Assembly (NCBI GenBank): GCA_017471045.1
Contig: JAFUWZ010000067.1
Coordinates: 1 to 38,877, forward strand
Source: Bacteroidales bacterium
GTDB taxonomy: Bacteria; Bacteroidota; Bacteroidia; Bacteroidales; UBA932
Direction: 5' to 3'
Length of the DNA stretch: 38,877 nucleotides
Below, piece by piece: positions 30,909 through 37,942 of this stretch; positions within the stretch are counted from its first letter, which is position 1; each line of letters opens with the position of its first letter. A model generated the notes under the pieces. It saw nothing but the letters and a program-made list of their open reading frames with translations, had not been told where the DNA came from and ran no database searches. A program made the position numbers and the translations under genes.

Positions 30909-31199
30909 ATGGAGAAGAAGAATACCCTCAAGACCCGCAACCTGGTGCTCGTCCACATGAGCGGAGCGACCCAGAGCAAGGAGTCCTGGCTGCAGGATAT
31001 CGCCGATGAGACGATGCGGTATTACAAGATAGACGTGACCAAGTTTGACTGCAGCGTCGACGGGGGCCGTGCCGTCGTCAAAGCAACGAACGTCATTGAA
31101 GCCCGCATCTGGGGCTCCCACGGGACCTGGACGCTCCATGGGACCACGTATCTCCGCCGCGCCGATAACGGATACGGCTGGATACGCTGTAATCCCTGA
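30909..31199 (+). CDS. Truncated NTF2-like protein (SnoaL/DUF4440 type)
   Basis: A 96-residue protein. LVLVHMSGATQSKESWLQDIADETMRYYKI and VKATNVIEARIWGSHGTWTLHGTTYLRR match the NTF2-like nuclear transport/SnoaL fold. The usual first 30 residues (two helices ahead of FVLVHMTG) are replaced by MEKKNTLKTRNL, so the cone-shaped pocket would lack its base. It starts four bases after the aldo/keto reductase stump. It may be another deletion product rather than an active protein. Confidence 0.55.
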   Translation: MEKKNTLKTRNLVLVHMSGATQSKESWLQDIADETMRYYKIDVTKFDCSVDGGRAVVKATNVIEARIWGSHGTWTLHGTTYLRRADNGYGWIRCNP

Positions 31200-31233
31200 A
31201 AGAGCCGGAAGGCTGTTGACGGTCTCAGGAACC

Positions 31234-32148
31234 TCAGTCCAGCGCGTAATCCAGCCGCATGACCTTCACCGGACGCTCGTCACCCCTGTACAGGTGGCTG
31301 CACCAGTTGACCTCACCGGTGTCGCGGAAGCCGCATTTCTCCATCACGCGTCCGGAGGCGGGGTTGTCCACAAAGAAATCGCTCCAGAGGACCTGGAAGC
31401 CCTTCACATTGAAACACCAGGCGACCATCGCGCGGAGCGCCTCGGTGCATAGTCCCCGGTTCCAGTACGGCCTCGCGATCCAGTAACCCAACTCCGCATC
31501 ATCCTCGCCGATGTCGATATTGCTCTCCCCGAAGGCATAGTAACCCATGCATCCGACCGGCTCACCGGTCTCTTTCAGCTCGAGGGCCCAGGTATGGCCG
31601 TTGGAGAAGACATCCCGGATGATGGACAGGCTCTCTTCTACGTTCCTGTGCGGCTGCCACCCGGCACGCGGGCCCACCTCCGGGTCCCTGGCGTACTTGT
31701 ACAAGGCCTCCGCGTCGGAATTCCTCCAAGGCCTGAAACGAAGCCTCGGTGTTTCCAGGAAGATATCTCCGTTCATTGAACAATTCTTTCGAAGGTTTTC
31801 CCTTGCCTCGACGTTATGCTGCCGAATCTCGTCGACCTTGGGGCAATCGATCACTTCCAGATAAAAGCTCACCGGCCGGAAACCGTCGTTGCAGGAGATC
31901 ATCGCACTCATGGGGTCCTTCATCCAGCCGTCGAAGAAGTTGCCCTCGCCCCGGGCGAGCGCTTCCACGAACTCCCGCATCGAACCCCAGGCAGACTCGC
32001 ACATGCCCTCGGGACGCTTCCCGTCCGCGGAAATCCAGCTCTGTCCCAGAAAAACATCGCAGGTATGGAGGATCGGGTTCTCGAACTTTGCCATCAAGTC
32101 CGGGTACTCCGTCTTCTTGACAGCCGTGATCTTTACCTTGTTCATCAT
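31234..32148 (-). CDS. TIGR04076-family domain fused to GNAT acetyltransferase
   Basis: A 304-residue fusion. Residues 1-105 are a TIGR04076-type domain: VKITAVKKTEYPDLMAKF, GKRPEGMCESAWGSMREFVEAL and MSAMISCNDGFRPVSFYLEV. A helical linker (106-124) leads into a complete RimJ/RimL-like GNAT (126-304) with LETPRLRFRPW, the acetyl-CoA loop RPYWNRGLCTEAL and DNPASGRVMEKCGF. An internal Met (residue 125, about 31776) could also give the GNAT alone. It overlaps the GyrI-like gene by four bases and belongs to a three-gene operon starting at 33624. Confidence 0.82.
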   Translation of the reverse strand: MMNKVKITAVKKTEYPDLMAKFENPILHTCDVFLGQSWISADGKRPEGMCESAWGSMREFVEALARGEGNFFDGWMKDPMSAMISCNDGFRPVSFYLEVIDCPKVDEIRQHNVEARENLRKNCSMNGDIFLETPRLRFRPWRNSDAEALYKYARDPEVGPRAGWQPHRNVEESLSIIRDVFSNGHTWALELKETGEPVGCMGYYAFGESNIDIGEDDAELGYWIARPYWNRGLCTEALRAMVAWCFNVKGFQVLWSDFFVDNPASGRVMEKCGFRDTGEVNWCSHLYRGDERPVKVMRLDYALD

Positions 32149-32768
32149 TTCACGGGATAACGGATAACGGTCCTGAGCTTGTCTGCGGCAGTCTTCCTCG
32201 GGTCGGAGAGATAGATCTCGTGGTGCATCCTCCTGTCGTCGATAGCGATGGATAGGCCCTCCTGGTTCACCAGCGCCTTCATCTTACCGATGGTCACAGG
32301 CTCCATGTCGTAGGATCCGACGTGCATGCACTGCACGCACTTGCCCTCCTCGTAATGGAAGAATTCCGCCTTGGAGAAGTCCTTCTTCTTTTTTCTGGCC
32401 GCTGTCTCCACGGCCCAGTCGAAGTCTTCCTCCGTCACGAAGTCCGGCAGACGGATCATCGAGATGAAATGGAAATCCTCCTTCCGGCCGTAGTCCACCT
32501 CGCCGGTCTCGGACCACCACAGCCCTTCGAGAGGAGGGACGACGAAGTCGAAGTAACCGTCAATCCGGTGGTTGCCCATCTTGCTCATCTTGATGGTGAA
32601 GGCGATCCCGTACAGCAGTTCGATGGAGGCCTTGTATTCACTGTCCTCTTCATTGGGGTTGCCTTTGCCGTGGACCGCGACGAAGTTCATCGGGGGAACG
32701 TCCACGATGACAGGGGTTTGAGGAGGGAGATAGTACTCCCGGTATTCTTTCTTGAAATCAAATGCCAT
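32145..32768 (-). CDS. GyrI-like small-molecule-binding domain protein
   Basis: A 207-residue soluble protein of the GyrI-like/SHS2-fold group: YYLPPQTPVIVDVPPMNFVAVHGKGNP, FDFVVPPLEGLWW, and ISMIRLPDFVTEEDFDWAVE. The C-terminal CVQCMHVGSYDMEPVTIGKM follows the YHVGPY-like pocket motif. Such domains bind drug-like or cyclic molecules, and some deactivate them. It sits between the YdeI-nucleotidyltransferase fusion (34 bases upstream) and the TIGR04076-GNAT fusion (four-base overlap). All three could be concerned with small toxic compounds. Confidence 0.87.
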   Translation of the reverse strand: MAFDFKKEYREYYLPPQTPVIVDVPPMNFVAVHGKGNPNEEDSEYKASIELLYGIAFTIKMSKMGNHRIDGYFDFVVPPLEGLWWSETGEVDYGRKEDFHFISMIRLPDFVTEEDFDWAVETAARKKKKDFSKAEFFHYEEGKCVQCMHVGSYDMEPVTIGKMKALVNQEGLSIAIDDRRMHHEIYLSDPRKTAADKLRTVIRYPVK

Positions 32769-32802
32769 AACTGATAAGTATGAATAGATGGTGATGAAAG
32801 AC

Positions 32803-33624
32803 TCAGTCTAATTCGGACAGGATGTCCAGGTCGTGGATGTCTTTCTTGCGAAGCTCATAGCCAATGTGGAAGAGCCGCTGTCCCTTGAGGGAGATGCAGG
32901 GGATGGTGCGCCCGGCGAATACAGCCGAGCCGAAAAGGTCCGGCGTGAACTCGAACCAGCCACCCTGCCCGTCGGCCTGGCGGGCGCTGCCGTCGGGGAA
33001 GAGCTCGAAGGGGTGGATGTCCAGGTAGCCCAGTTCCTGGTGGTGCAGTTCCATCCTGACGGGCATCATATCCGTCTCCACGACGAATCCTGCATCCTTC
33101 AGAGATGAGAGCAGCCGCGCGGTCTCCCTGCTGTCGTAATCGATATCCAGGTCGCGGTGCCGCCGGGTGCGCCTTCCGGCAAGGATGTCTACGCCCCAAC
33201 CTCCGTCCACCCAGTAGCGGATGCCCCTGTCGTCCAGTAAGCGAAGGATCTTCAGCAGGTCCCGCTCCGCGACGAACTCCTTCTTTCCGGCCTCGCGGAA
33301 CGCCTTCCATCCCGCTTCCGTCACCAGCCCCCGCTCCTCCAGGTCCGTGAAGCGCCGGGTGTTCAGGATGGTCCAGGTGCTGCCTCTTTTCCTAGGGGAG
33401 ATCCGCTGCGCCTGCCGTCCCTCATCCAGGCGCTTGACGGTGGAATCGATCCATCCGAAACAAAGGCACTCCTCGACGACCTCCGGGTAGGGGATTGCGC
33501 TGTGGCTGGGGCCCTTGCCGCGCGTCGTCGCCACCCAGCAGAAGGGCGTCGTACCGTGGTTCTCCTCAAGCCACTGCCGTAGCTCAGTCCGGTCGGAGAA
33601 CTCAAACAAAGGAGTGGTGTCCAT
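32803..33624 (-). CDS. YdeI-like N-terminus fused to aminoglycoside/lincosamide-type nucleotidyltransferase
   Basis: A 273-residue chimera. Residues 1-112 match the YdeI/OmpD-associated family (EECLCFGWIDSTVKRLDEGR and PRKRGSTWTILNTRRFTDLE), but the last third of that family is absent. From about 118 the sequence is a nucleotidyltransferase of the AadB/LnuA type, RYWVDGGWGVDILAGRRTRR with the metal-binding HRDLDID (D158, D160). It continues through ELGYLDIHPFELF to the end. Such enzymes add AMP to aminoglycosides or lincosamides, but activity on any drug is only a possibility. It is first in a three-gene operon, with a TATATTTG box at 33661-33654. Confidence 0.82.
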   Translation of the reverse strand: MDTTPLFEFSDRTELRQWLEENHGTTPFCWVATTRGKGPSHSAIPYPEVVEECLCFGWIDSTVKRLDEGRQAQRISPRKRGSTWTILNTRRFTDLEERGLVTEAGWKAFREAGKKEFVAERDLLKILRLLDDRGIRYWVDGGWGVDILAGRRTRRHRDLDIDYDSRETARLLSSLKDAGFVVETDMMPVRMELHHQELGYLDIHPFELFPDGSARQADGQGGWFEFTPDLFGSAVFAGRTIPCISLKGQRLFHIGYELRKKDIHDLDILSELD

Positions 33625-33653
33625 AGCGCCGGATATAAGGGATGGGTTCTTTG

Positions 33654-33661
33654 CAAATATA
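33654..33661 (-). promoter_or_regulatory. -7 box of YdeI-NTase/GyrI/GNAT operon
   Basis: Minus-strand TATATTTG, a full consensus match, 29 bases before the ATG at 33624. Confidence 0.6.
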
Positions 33662-33891
33662 CGGTTTTTCCTGACGTCTCAATAAATAACTAACCCGGAT
33701 GCGAGAGAAGTAGAGCCGGTTTGTGACTAACCGATTATCAGATACTGGTTCAGTACATCATAGCGCAATTCCTTTTTCTTTAACCCGAGCCCTCCTTTCT
33801 TTTGATGGCCGACATATCGAAAAGGGAGTGTGCTCCGTATGCTATTTCATCAAGAATACAACGGCCCCCATCTTTCGGTGAGGGCCTTATT

Positions 33892-34893
33892 CTACGAGAT
33901 AGTCCATTTCCCGCCTTTGTCAGGACCTTCGCGCCTGATGAGTCCGCCGGCTTTCAGATTGGCCAGCTGCTTCTCGACAGCCTTCGGTGTGATTCCGATT
34001 TCTTCAGCAAGTCTTCGGGCGGAGTATTCTGGATGCTCTCTGAGCAGGGCAAGTATTTTCTCCCTACTTTTCAGCTTTTTCTTCCCACTATTTTCGATTT
34101 TCTCCCCACTTTCTCCCATCGACTTGAGGAAGGATTCGATATCCAGCGAAAGGGTCTTGACCATCTCTTCGGCCATGAAGTCCGTGAAATGGCTCATGTC
34201 CTCATCCTCTCGTGTTGCGATAAGAGCGTTGATGTAATCTCCCTTGTCTTCTTTCAGAACCTTAGACGGAACCAGTCCGAATTCGAATTGGATGTGGTTC
34301 ATGATGAGCCTGGCCATACGCCCGTTGCCATCAGCCCAAGGATGGATGGTCACCAGGCGGTAATGTGCCTCGAAACTGAAGTCATAGCATTCTGCCGTGG
34401 ACATAGGATGGGTACGCATTTCATTCAGCCAATCGCAGAACTCCTGCAGTCTGAGCGGCACTTTCTGGTAACTCATGTACGACCTGCCTCCGACTCCAGC
34501 GGTCACATTGACGAGCCGAAGGTCGCCGTTTGCGGAGGAGAACTCCCCGAGTGCGGTCTTATAGGTCGATCCGGTGTTCAGCATGACCAGCCGGGAAAGG
34601 TTTTTCAACACATCGACGGTGATGGGCGTATGCAGTTTGGCGAGCCGTATGCTTTCTTCATAAGCCCGTTTGAGGTCGAGGTTCATCATCTGCTCGGCAA
34701 TGGTCTTTCCCTTCGCGGAGATGCCCTCATCGAAAAGCAACTGGTTTTCGATCTCCGTCACCGTCGATCCTTCGATAGCCGTCGAGTGTGTGATGATCGA
34801 ATACAGATAAAACTTCTCATAGTCTATCTGAGAATCGATCCCGAGTTTCTTATAACGCTCCAGTAAAGCGATCAGTTGGTTCGTCTTTGCCAT
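33892..34893 (-). CDS. Fic-family protein with C-terminal winged helix
   Basis: A 333-residue Fic (AMP-transferase type) protein. The N-terminal helical part has STAIEG (S37-G42), which matches the inhibitory motif [S/T]xxxE[G/N] of self-restrained Fic proteins. The core motif is HPWADGNGRMAR (H184), close to HPFxDGNGRxxR. Residues 262-281 form a seven-residue-period linker (SGEKIEN, SGKKKLK, SREKILA). A winged helix (about 282-333, YSARRLAEEIGITPKAVEKQL) follows and probably binds DNA. The linker is encoded by three 21-bp units identical or close to boxes in the gene's own promoter. Confidence 0.92.
   Translation of the reverse strand: MAKTNQLIALLERYKKLGIDSQIDYEKFYLYSIITHSTAIEGSTVTEIENQLLFDEGISAKGKTIAEQMMNLDLKRAYEESIRLAKLHTPITVDVLKNLSRLVMLNTGSTYKTALGEFSSANGDLRLVNVTAGVGGRSYMSYQKVPLRLQEFCDWLNEMRTHPMSTAECYDFSFEAHYRLVTIHPWADGNGRMARLIMNHIQFEFGLVPSKVLKEDKGDYINALIATREDEDMSHFTDFMAEEMVKTLSLDIESFLKSMGESGEKIENSGKKKLKSREKILALLREHPEYSARRLAEEIGITPKAVEKQLANLKAGGLIRREGPDKGGKWTIS
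34056..34115. repeat. Intragenic 21-bp-period array in fic
   Basis: Three copies of a box like TTTTCTCCCTACTTTTC start at 34056, 34077 and 34098, exactly 21 bp apart. The first is identical over 17 bp to two promoter boxes. The others have small changes. On the coding strand the cores read AGTRGGRAGAAAA. They encode the linker before the winged helix. Confidence 0.8.
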
Positions 34894-34913
34894 AATCCTG
34901 TCCTTTTCTAATG

Positions 34914-34983
34914 CAAAAGTAGCATTTTCTCCCTACTTTTCATACTTTTCTCCCTACTTTTCCCGTTTTTCTTCCTACTCTTC
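34914..34983 (-). promoter_or_regulatory. fic promoter with three 17-bp operator-like boxes, 21-bp period
   Basis: The -7 box TACTTTTG (34921-34914) lies 20 bases before the ATG at 34893. Directly upstream are two perfect 17-bp copies of TTTTCTCCCTACTTTTC (34925-34941 and 34946-34962) and a third with two changes (34967-34983), each 21 bp from the next. They cover the spacer and -33 region, so a bound protein would control initiation. Confidence 0.8.
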
Positions 34984-35073
34984 CAGTGCCGATGACCGGA
35001 AGGGGACTGTGCTTCGTATTGCCGCTTCTTCCGCTCCGGTCAGGTGACATCTCCCTTTTACGCCGCAAAGTTG

Positions 35074-35210
35074 TGACACCCGACACCCCGATCAAAGGAT
35101 CGGCCCAGGCAGCCGGATTCCTCCGGGAAGACCTCAGATCCCTCGATCACATCATCCTCACGGATGAATCCTACTACTCCTTCGCAGATGAAACTCAAAA
35201 CAAGTTTTAA
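35074..35210 (+). pseudogene. RadC C-terminal remnant
   Basis: The open frame around 34986-35210 ends in FLREDLRSLDHIILTDESYY and SFADE, which is the C-terminal part of RadC/MPN-domain proteins (..LDHIIV....YYSFADE). The metal-binding HxH...D part is missing, and upstream residues match nothing. It is a decayed fragment. Confidence 0.6.
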
Positions 35211-35327
35211 GTCGAATTGATGGTTGGCTACGGCATGATGTCGCTGCCAGGATTCATGTACCTTTTTACCTCACATTCTGTCGTAAATTACCCACATATT
35301 AGGATTGACAGGATGATGATGTCCACC

Positions 35328-35335
35328 TAACTTTG
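35328..35335 (+). promoter_or_regulatory. -7 box of ECF S-component gene
   Basis: TAACTTTG with a TTG at 35305-35307 twenty bases upstream; the ATG is at 35359. Confidence 0.65.
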
Positions 35336-35358
35336 CCAAGAACAAAAACGCTTTCGAT

Positions 35359-35937
35359 ATGGAAAAGAATGTTGTAAAGTGGTGGCGGATCCTCGGGATG
35401 GGGCTGCTCTATCTGTTTTTCGTCTTTGCTTCCTGTTTCGCAGGCTTCCTGCATCCAGTATGCTGGGCATACTTCTCTGTTCTGGCGGCCATCCTCGCCG
35501 CAGGTCCTTATTTCTGGCTCGCCGCGCGCTGGCGGAAATTAGGCGTTGGGACATTCTGTGCCCTTCTCGTCTGTCTTTTTTGCCTCGCGACCGGAGAGGC
35601 AGGCGGTTTTCTTTCCAAACTTGTCATCCTAGGAGGCGGTATCCTTTCGGACGTTGTACGAGCTCTGGTCGGCAATCCATCCAAGAAGGGGATTTACTGT
35701 GCGTATCCCATACTTGCGGTCGGGAATATCGGTTGGGTAATCCGCTTGTGGAGTGACAAGCAGTGGTACCAGGAAGGAGCACTGGAAGAGATGGGAACGG
35801 CATATGCCCAGGGTATCCAGTCTCTCCAGACAACGGGACACCTGGTCGCAGTCATCATCCTGACGGCAGCGGCAGCACTCCTGGCCATATGGCTCTGCAG
35901 CAAAACAGACAAAAACTCAGCGAAGCTCCTGAAATAA
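35359..35937 (+). CDS. Putative ECF transporter S component (MptD/Trep_Strep type)
   Basis: A 192-residue inner-membrane protein with about five or six helices, matching the substrate-binding S component family annotated as MptD or Trep_Strep: FAGFLHPVCWAYFSVLAAIL, ILSDVVRALVGNPSKKGIYC and AYPILAVGNIGWVIRLW. The substrate is unknown, and the ATPase and T component are not in the window, as expected for shared-module ECF systems. The methyltransferase gene starts one base after its stop, so the two are an operon. Confidence 0.72.
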   Translation: MEKNVVKWWRILGMGLLYLFFVFASCFAGFLHPVCWAYFSVLAAILAAGPYFWLAARWRKLGVGTFCALLVCLFCLATGEAGGFLSKLVILGGGILSDVVRALVGNPSKKGIYCAYPILAVGNIGWVIRLWSDKQWYQEGALEEMGTAYAQGIQSLQTTGHLVAVIILTAAAALLAIWLCSKTDKNSAKLLK

Positions 35938-35938
35938 G

Positions 35939-36565
35939 ATGGGACTCTTCAGCAAGATATTCAGCAATACCCGGAAGCCGGAGGGCTTCTGGGGCAGGAT
36001 GATGGTTAATGGCATGAATGGCGGGTCCCACGCTGCCATGGCGAACTGGGGACTGGACCTTGGTAATGTCCCTGATGAAGGAGAGATTCTCGACATAGGC
36101 TGCGGCGGCGGAGCCAACCTCCGGCGTCTGATGGAACGCAGTCCCCGGGGTAAGGTGACCGGAGTGGATTATTCCACGGTCTCGGTCGACAAGTCCCGGA
36201 AGTTCAACCGTAAGGCCATTGCAGAAGGGCGTTGCAAGGTGGTGGAGGCTTCCGTGGCAGCTCTTCCTTTAGCGGATGAAACTTTCAGCATGGCAACTGC
36301 CTTCGAGACCATATACTTCTGGCCAGAGATCGAGAGCTCTTTTGCAGAGGTGCTCCGAGTCCTTAGGCCCGGCGGGCGCTTCCTGATCGTCAACGAGGAT
36401 GACGGCCTGTCTGGGACGAATGAGAAGTGGGAGAAGATTATCGACGGGATGCATACCTATACCCCTGATGAGGTGAAGTCCCATCTCACCGCTGCAGGAT
36501 TCCGGGATATAACCATTCACCGGGACAGATCCAGGCATTGGCTCGCCGTAACGGCCGTCAAATAG
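35939..36565 (+). CDS. Class I SAM-dependent methyltransferase
   Basis: A 208-residue Rossmann-fold methyltransferase. Motif I is EILDIGCGGGANLRRL, then VTGVDYSTVSVDKSR, the post-I acidic position, and motif III in FAEVLRVLRPGGRFLIVNE. The N-terminal GFWGRMMVNGMNGGSHAAMANWGL resembles a group often found next to efflux or ECF genes. The substrate is unknown. It is co-transcribed with the S component. Its 3' end overlaps the ATC-hydrolase relic on the other strand. Confidence 0.9.
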   Translation: MGLFSKIFSNTRKPEGFWGRMMVNGMNGGSHAAMANWGLDLGNVPDEGEILDIGCGGGANLRRLMERSPRGKVTGVDYSTVSVDKSRKFNRKAIAEGRCKVVEASVAALPLADETFSMATAFETIYFWPEIESSFAEVLRVLRPGGRFLIVNEDDGLSGTNEKWEKIIDGMHTYTPDEVKSHLTAAGFRDITIHRDRSRHWLAVTAVK

Positions 36566-36900
36566 ACTCGGAACGCTTCCACACTTCGCCCTTGCGGTGT
36601 CGGACAAAGCAGAAGTCGCACTTCTGCCCGCCCTGGCAGAGGGTCTGGGTGCGTTGAAATAAGCTCGAATGCCTCTTCATCTGACTTCCCGTTTTTCTGA
36701 AGGGCTTCATCGATGGCTATCGTTGGGAGGATGTTGCAGAGATGGCCGTAGTTGCCTTTGTCCTCGTACTCCTTTTCCTCTTCGATGAGTTCGGCCATTT
36801 TGGACAGGACGTCCTGCTGCTCTTCCGGCGACAGTTTTCCATATAGGACGGCGTAACGGCCGTTCATGACCATGTTCAGGGGTAGGTAGCGTCTTTTCAT
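36558..36900 (-). pseudogene. ATC-hydrolase-type gene with the middle deleted
   Basis: The N-terminal part (MKRRYLPLNMVMNGRYAVLY, LSPEEQQDVLSKMAELIEEE, GNYGHLCNILPTIAIDEALQ and KNGKSDEEAFELIST) matches L-2-amino-thiazoline-4-carboxylate hydrolase-like proteins of about 200 residues. Near 36650 the sequence jumps, in a different frame, to TLCQGGQKCDFCFVRHRKGE and WKRSES, the family's cysteine-rich C-terminus with a TGA at 36558. Roughly half of the gene is missing. The open frame carried on from the N-terminus to 36517 is nonsense. The promoter TACCTTTG (36916-36909) is still intact. Confidence 0.7.
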
Positions 36901-36908
36901 ATCGTTGG

Positions 36909-36963
36909 CAAAGGTACGAAACCATTTTTGCAATCCGGTTGCAATAGTAAAGATTTACCTTTG
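36909..36963. promoter_or_regulatory. Divergent promoters with TTGCAA repeat
   Basis: TACCTTTG on the minus strand (36916-36909) faces the ATC-hydrolase relic. TACCTTTG on the plus strand (36956-36963) serves the methyltransferase at 36988. Between them TTGCAAT occurs twice, at 36928-36934 and 36939-36945, 11 bp apart. Confidence 0.6.
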
Positions 36964-36987
36964 CTCTGGTTTAATCAGACAGAAATC

Positions 36988-37650
36988 ATGAGCGACAAGA
37001 TTCAGAAGTCCTACCGGCAGACCCGCAATATCTATGATGACGTACTGACCCGCTCCAAGTGGTGGAGCCGCCTCTATATGGATGTGTTCTGGGGAGGGAT
37101 AGACGACAATAAGATTGCGGCGAAGACTCTCTCTTATATCCCGGATGACTTCACCGGGAAACTCCTCGATGTACCGGTAGGGACGGGTGTGTTCACGGCA
37201 GGGAAGTACGCCCGGATGAAGCAAGCCGAGATCACTTGCTTAGACTACAGCGAGGATATGTTGGCTCAGGCCCGGGAGCGGTTTGAAAAAGAAGGGATAG
37301 GGAATGTCCAGACCGTACAGGGCGACGTCGGGGCCCTCGCGTTCGCTGATGAGTCGTTCGACACGGTTCTCAGCATGAACGGCGTCCATGTCTTTCCCGA
37401 CAAAGAGAAGGCCTGGTATGAAATGAACCGGGTCCTCAGGTCCGGTGGATCCCTGGTGGCCTGCTTCTGCATCAAGGGGGAGTCCCGGATTTCGGACTGG
37501 CTCATGCACCGTGTCCTGTCCCGGAAAGGGTGGTTCACGCCGCCCTTTGAGACCTTTGCGTCACTGAAAGAGAGGCTGGAGAAAGACTATCTCCTGGAGG
37601 AATACCATAAGGAGGGCTCCATGGTATATCTCAAGGCCCGGAAGAAATAG
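36988..37650 (+). CDS. Class I SAM-dependent methyltransferase
   Basis: A 220-residue methyltransferase of the UbiE/small-molecule kind. Motif I appears as KLLDVPVGTGVFTAGKYA (with VPVGTG instead of the more usual IGCGTG), followed by ITCLDYSEDMLAQARERFE, VQGDVGALAFADESFDTVLS and WYEMNRVLRSGGSLVACFC. I start at the ATG at 36988, 24 bases after a TACCTTTG box, since earlier in-frame codons lie in the promoter. Substrate unknown. It is not closely similar to the methyltransferase 1 kb upstream. Confidence 0.9.
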   Translation: MSDKIQKSYRQTRNIYDDVLTRSKWWSRLYMDVFWGGIDDNKIAAKTLSYIPDDFTGKLLDVPVGTGVFTAGKYARMKQAEITCLDYSEDMLAQARERFEKEGIGNVQTVQGDVGALAFADESFDTVLSMNGVHVFPDKEKAWYEMNRVLRSGGSLVACFCIKGESRISDWLMHRVLSRKGWFTPPFETFASLKERLEKDYLLEEYHKEGSMVYLKARKK

Positions 37651-37760
37651 ATTGCGGCTATTTCAACAGCCGGATCAGCCCGTCAGATTTGACGAAGATA
37701 TCTGGGACGTGACATGATGAACGAATAGACCATCTTCGAGTCGACAGGGACGCTTCCCTT

Positions 37761-37792
37761 GCGGTGGAAAAATCCCTTTACGGGAAAACCGC
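37761..37792 (+). terminator. Possible hairpin downstream of methyltransferase
   Basis: GCGGT (37761-37765) pairs with ACCGC (37788-37792), and an inner TCCC/GGGA stem encloses TTTAC. No T tract follows. The rest of 37651-37860 shows nothing else I can support. Confidence 0.3.
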
Positions 37793-37864
37793 ACTTTCCA
37801 AATGCGACACGTGACAAATCAGAAGTTTAAGCACATATCATTGGTTGAGAAAAAAAACAAAATC

Positions 37865-37925
37865 GTCAAACAAATGGTATATGACATAGTGGTCATACCT
37901 AAATCAGTATTTTAGGTTAACTTTG
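37865..37925 (+). promoter_or_regulatory. Promoter and operator-like dyads of the membrane regulator gene
   Basis: TAACTTTG at 37918-37925 is the -7 box. Just upstream are a perfect 7-bp inverted repeat (ACCTAAA 37897-37903 with TTTAGGT 37911-37917), another of 6 bp (TATGAC 37880-37885 with GTCATA 37892-37897), and GTCAAACAAATG (37865-37876), which resembles GTCAGACAAATG before the next gene. Confidence 0.6.
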
Positions 37926-37942
37926 TAGAAAATAGAAAATAA

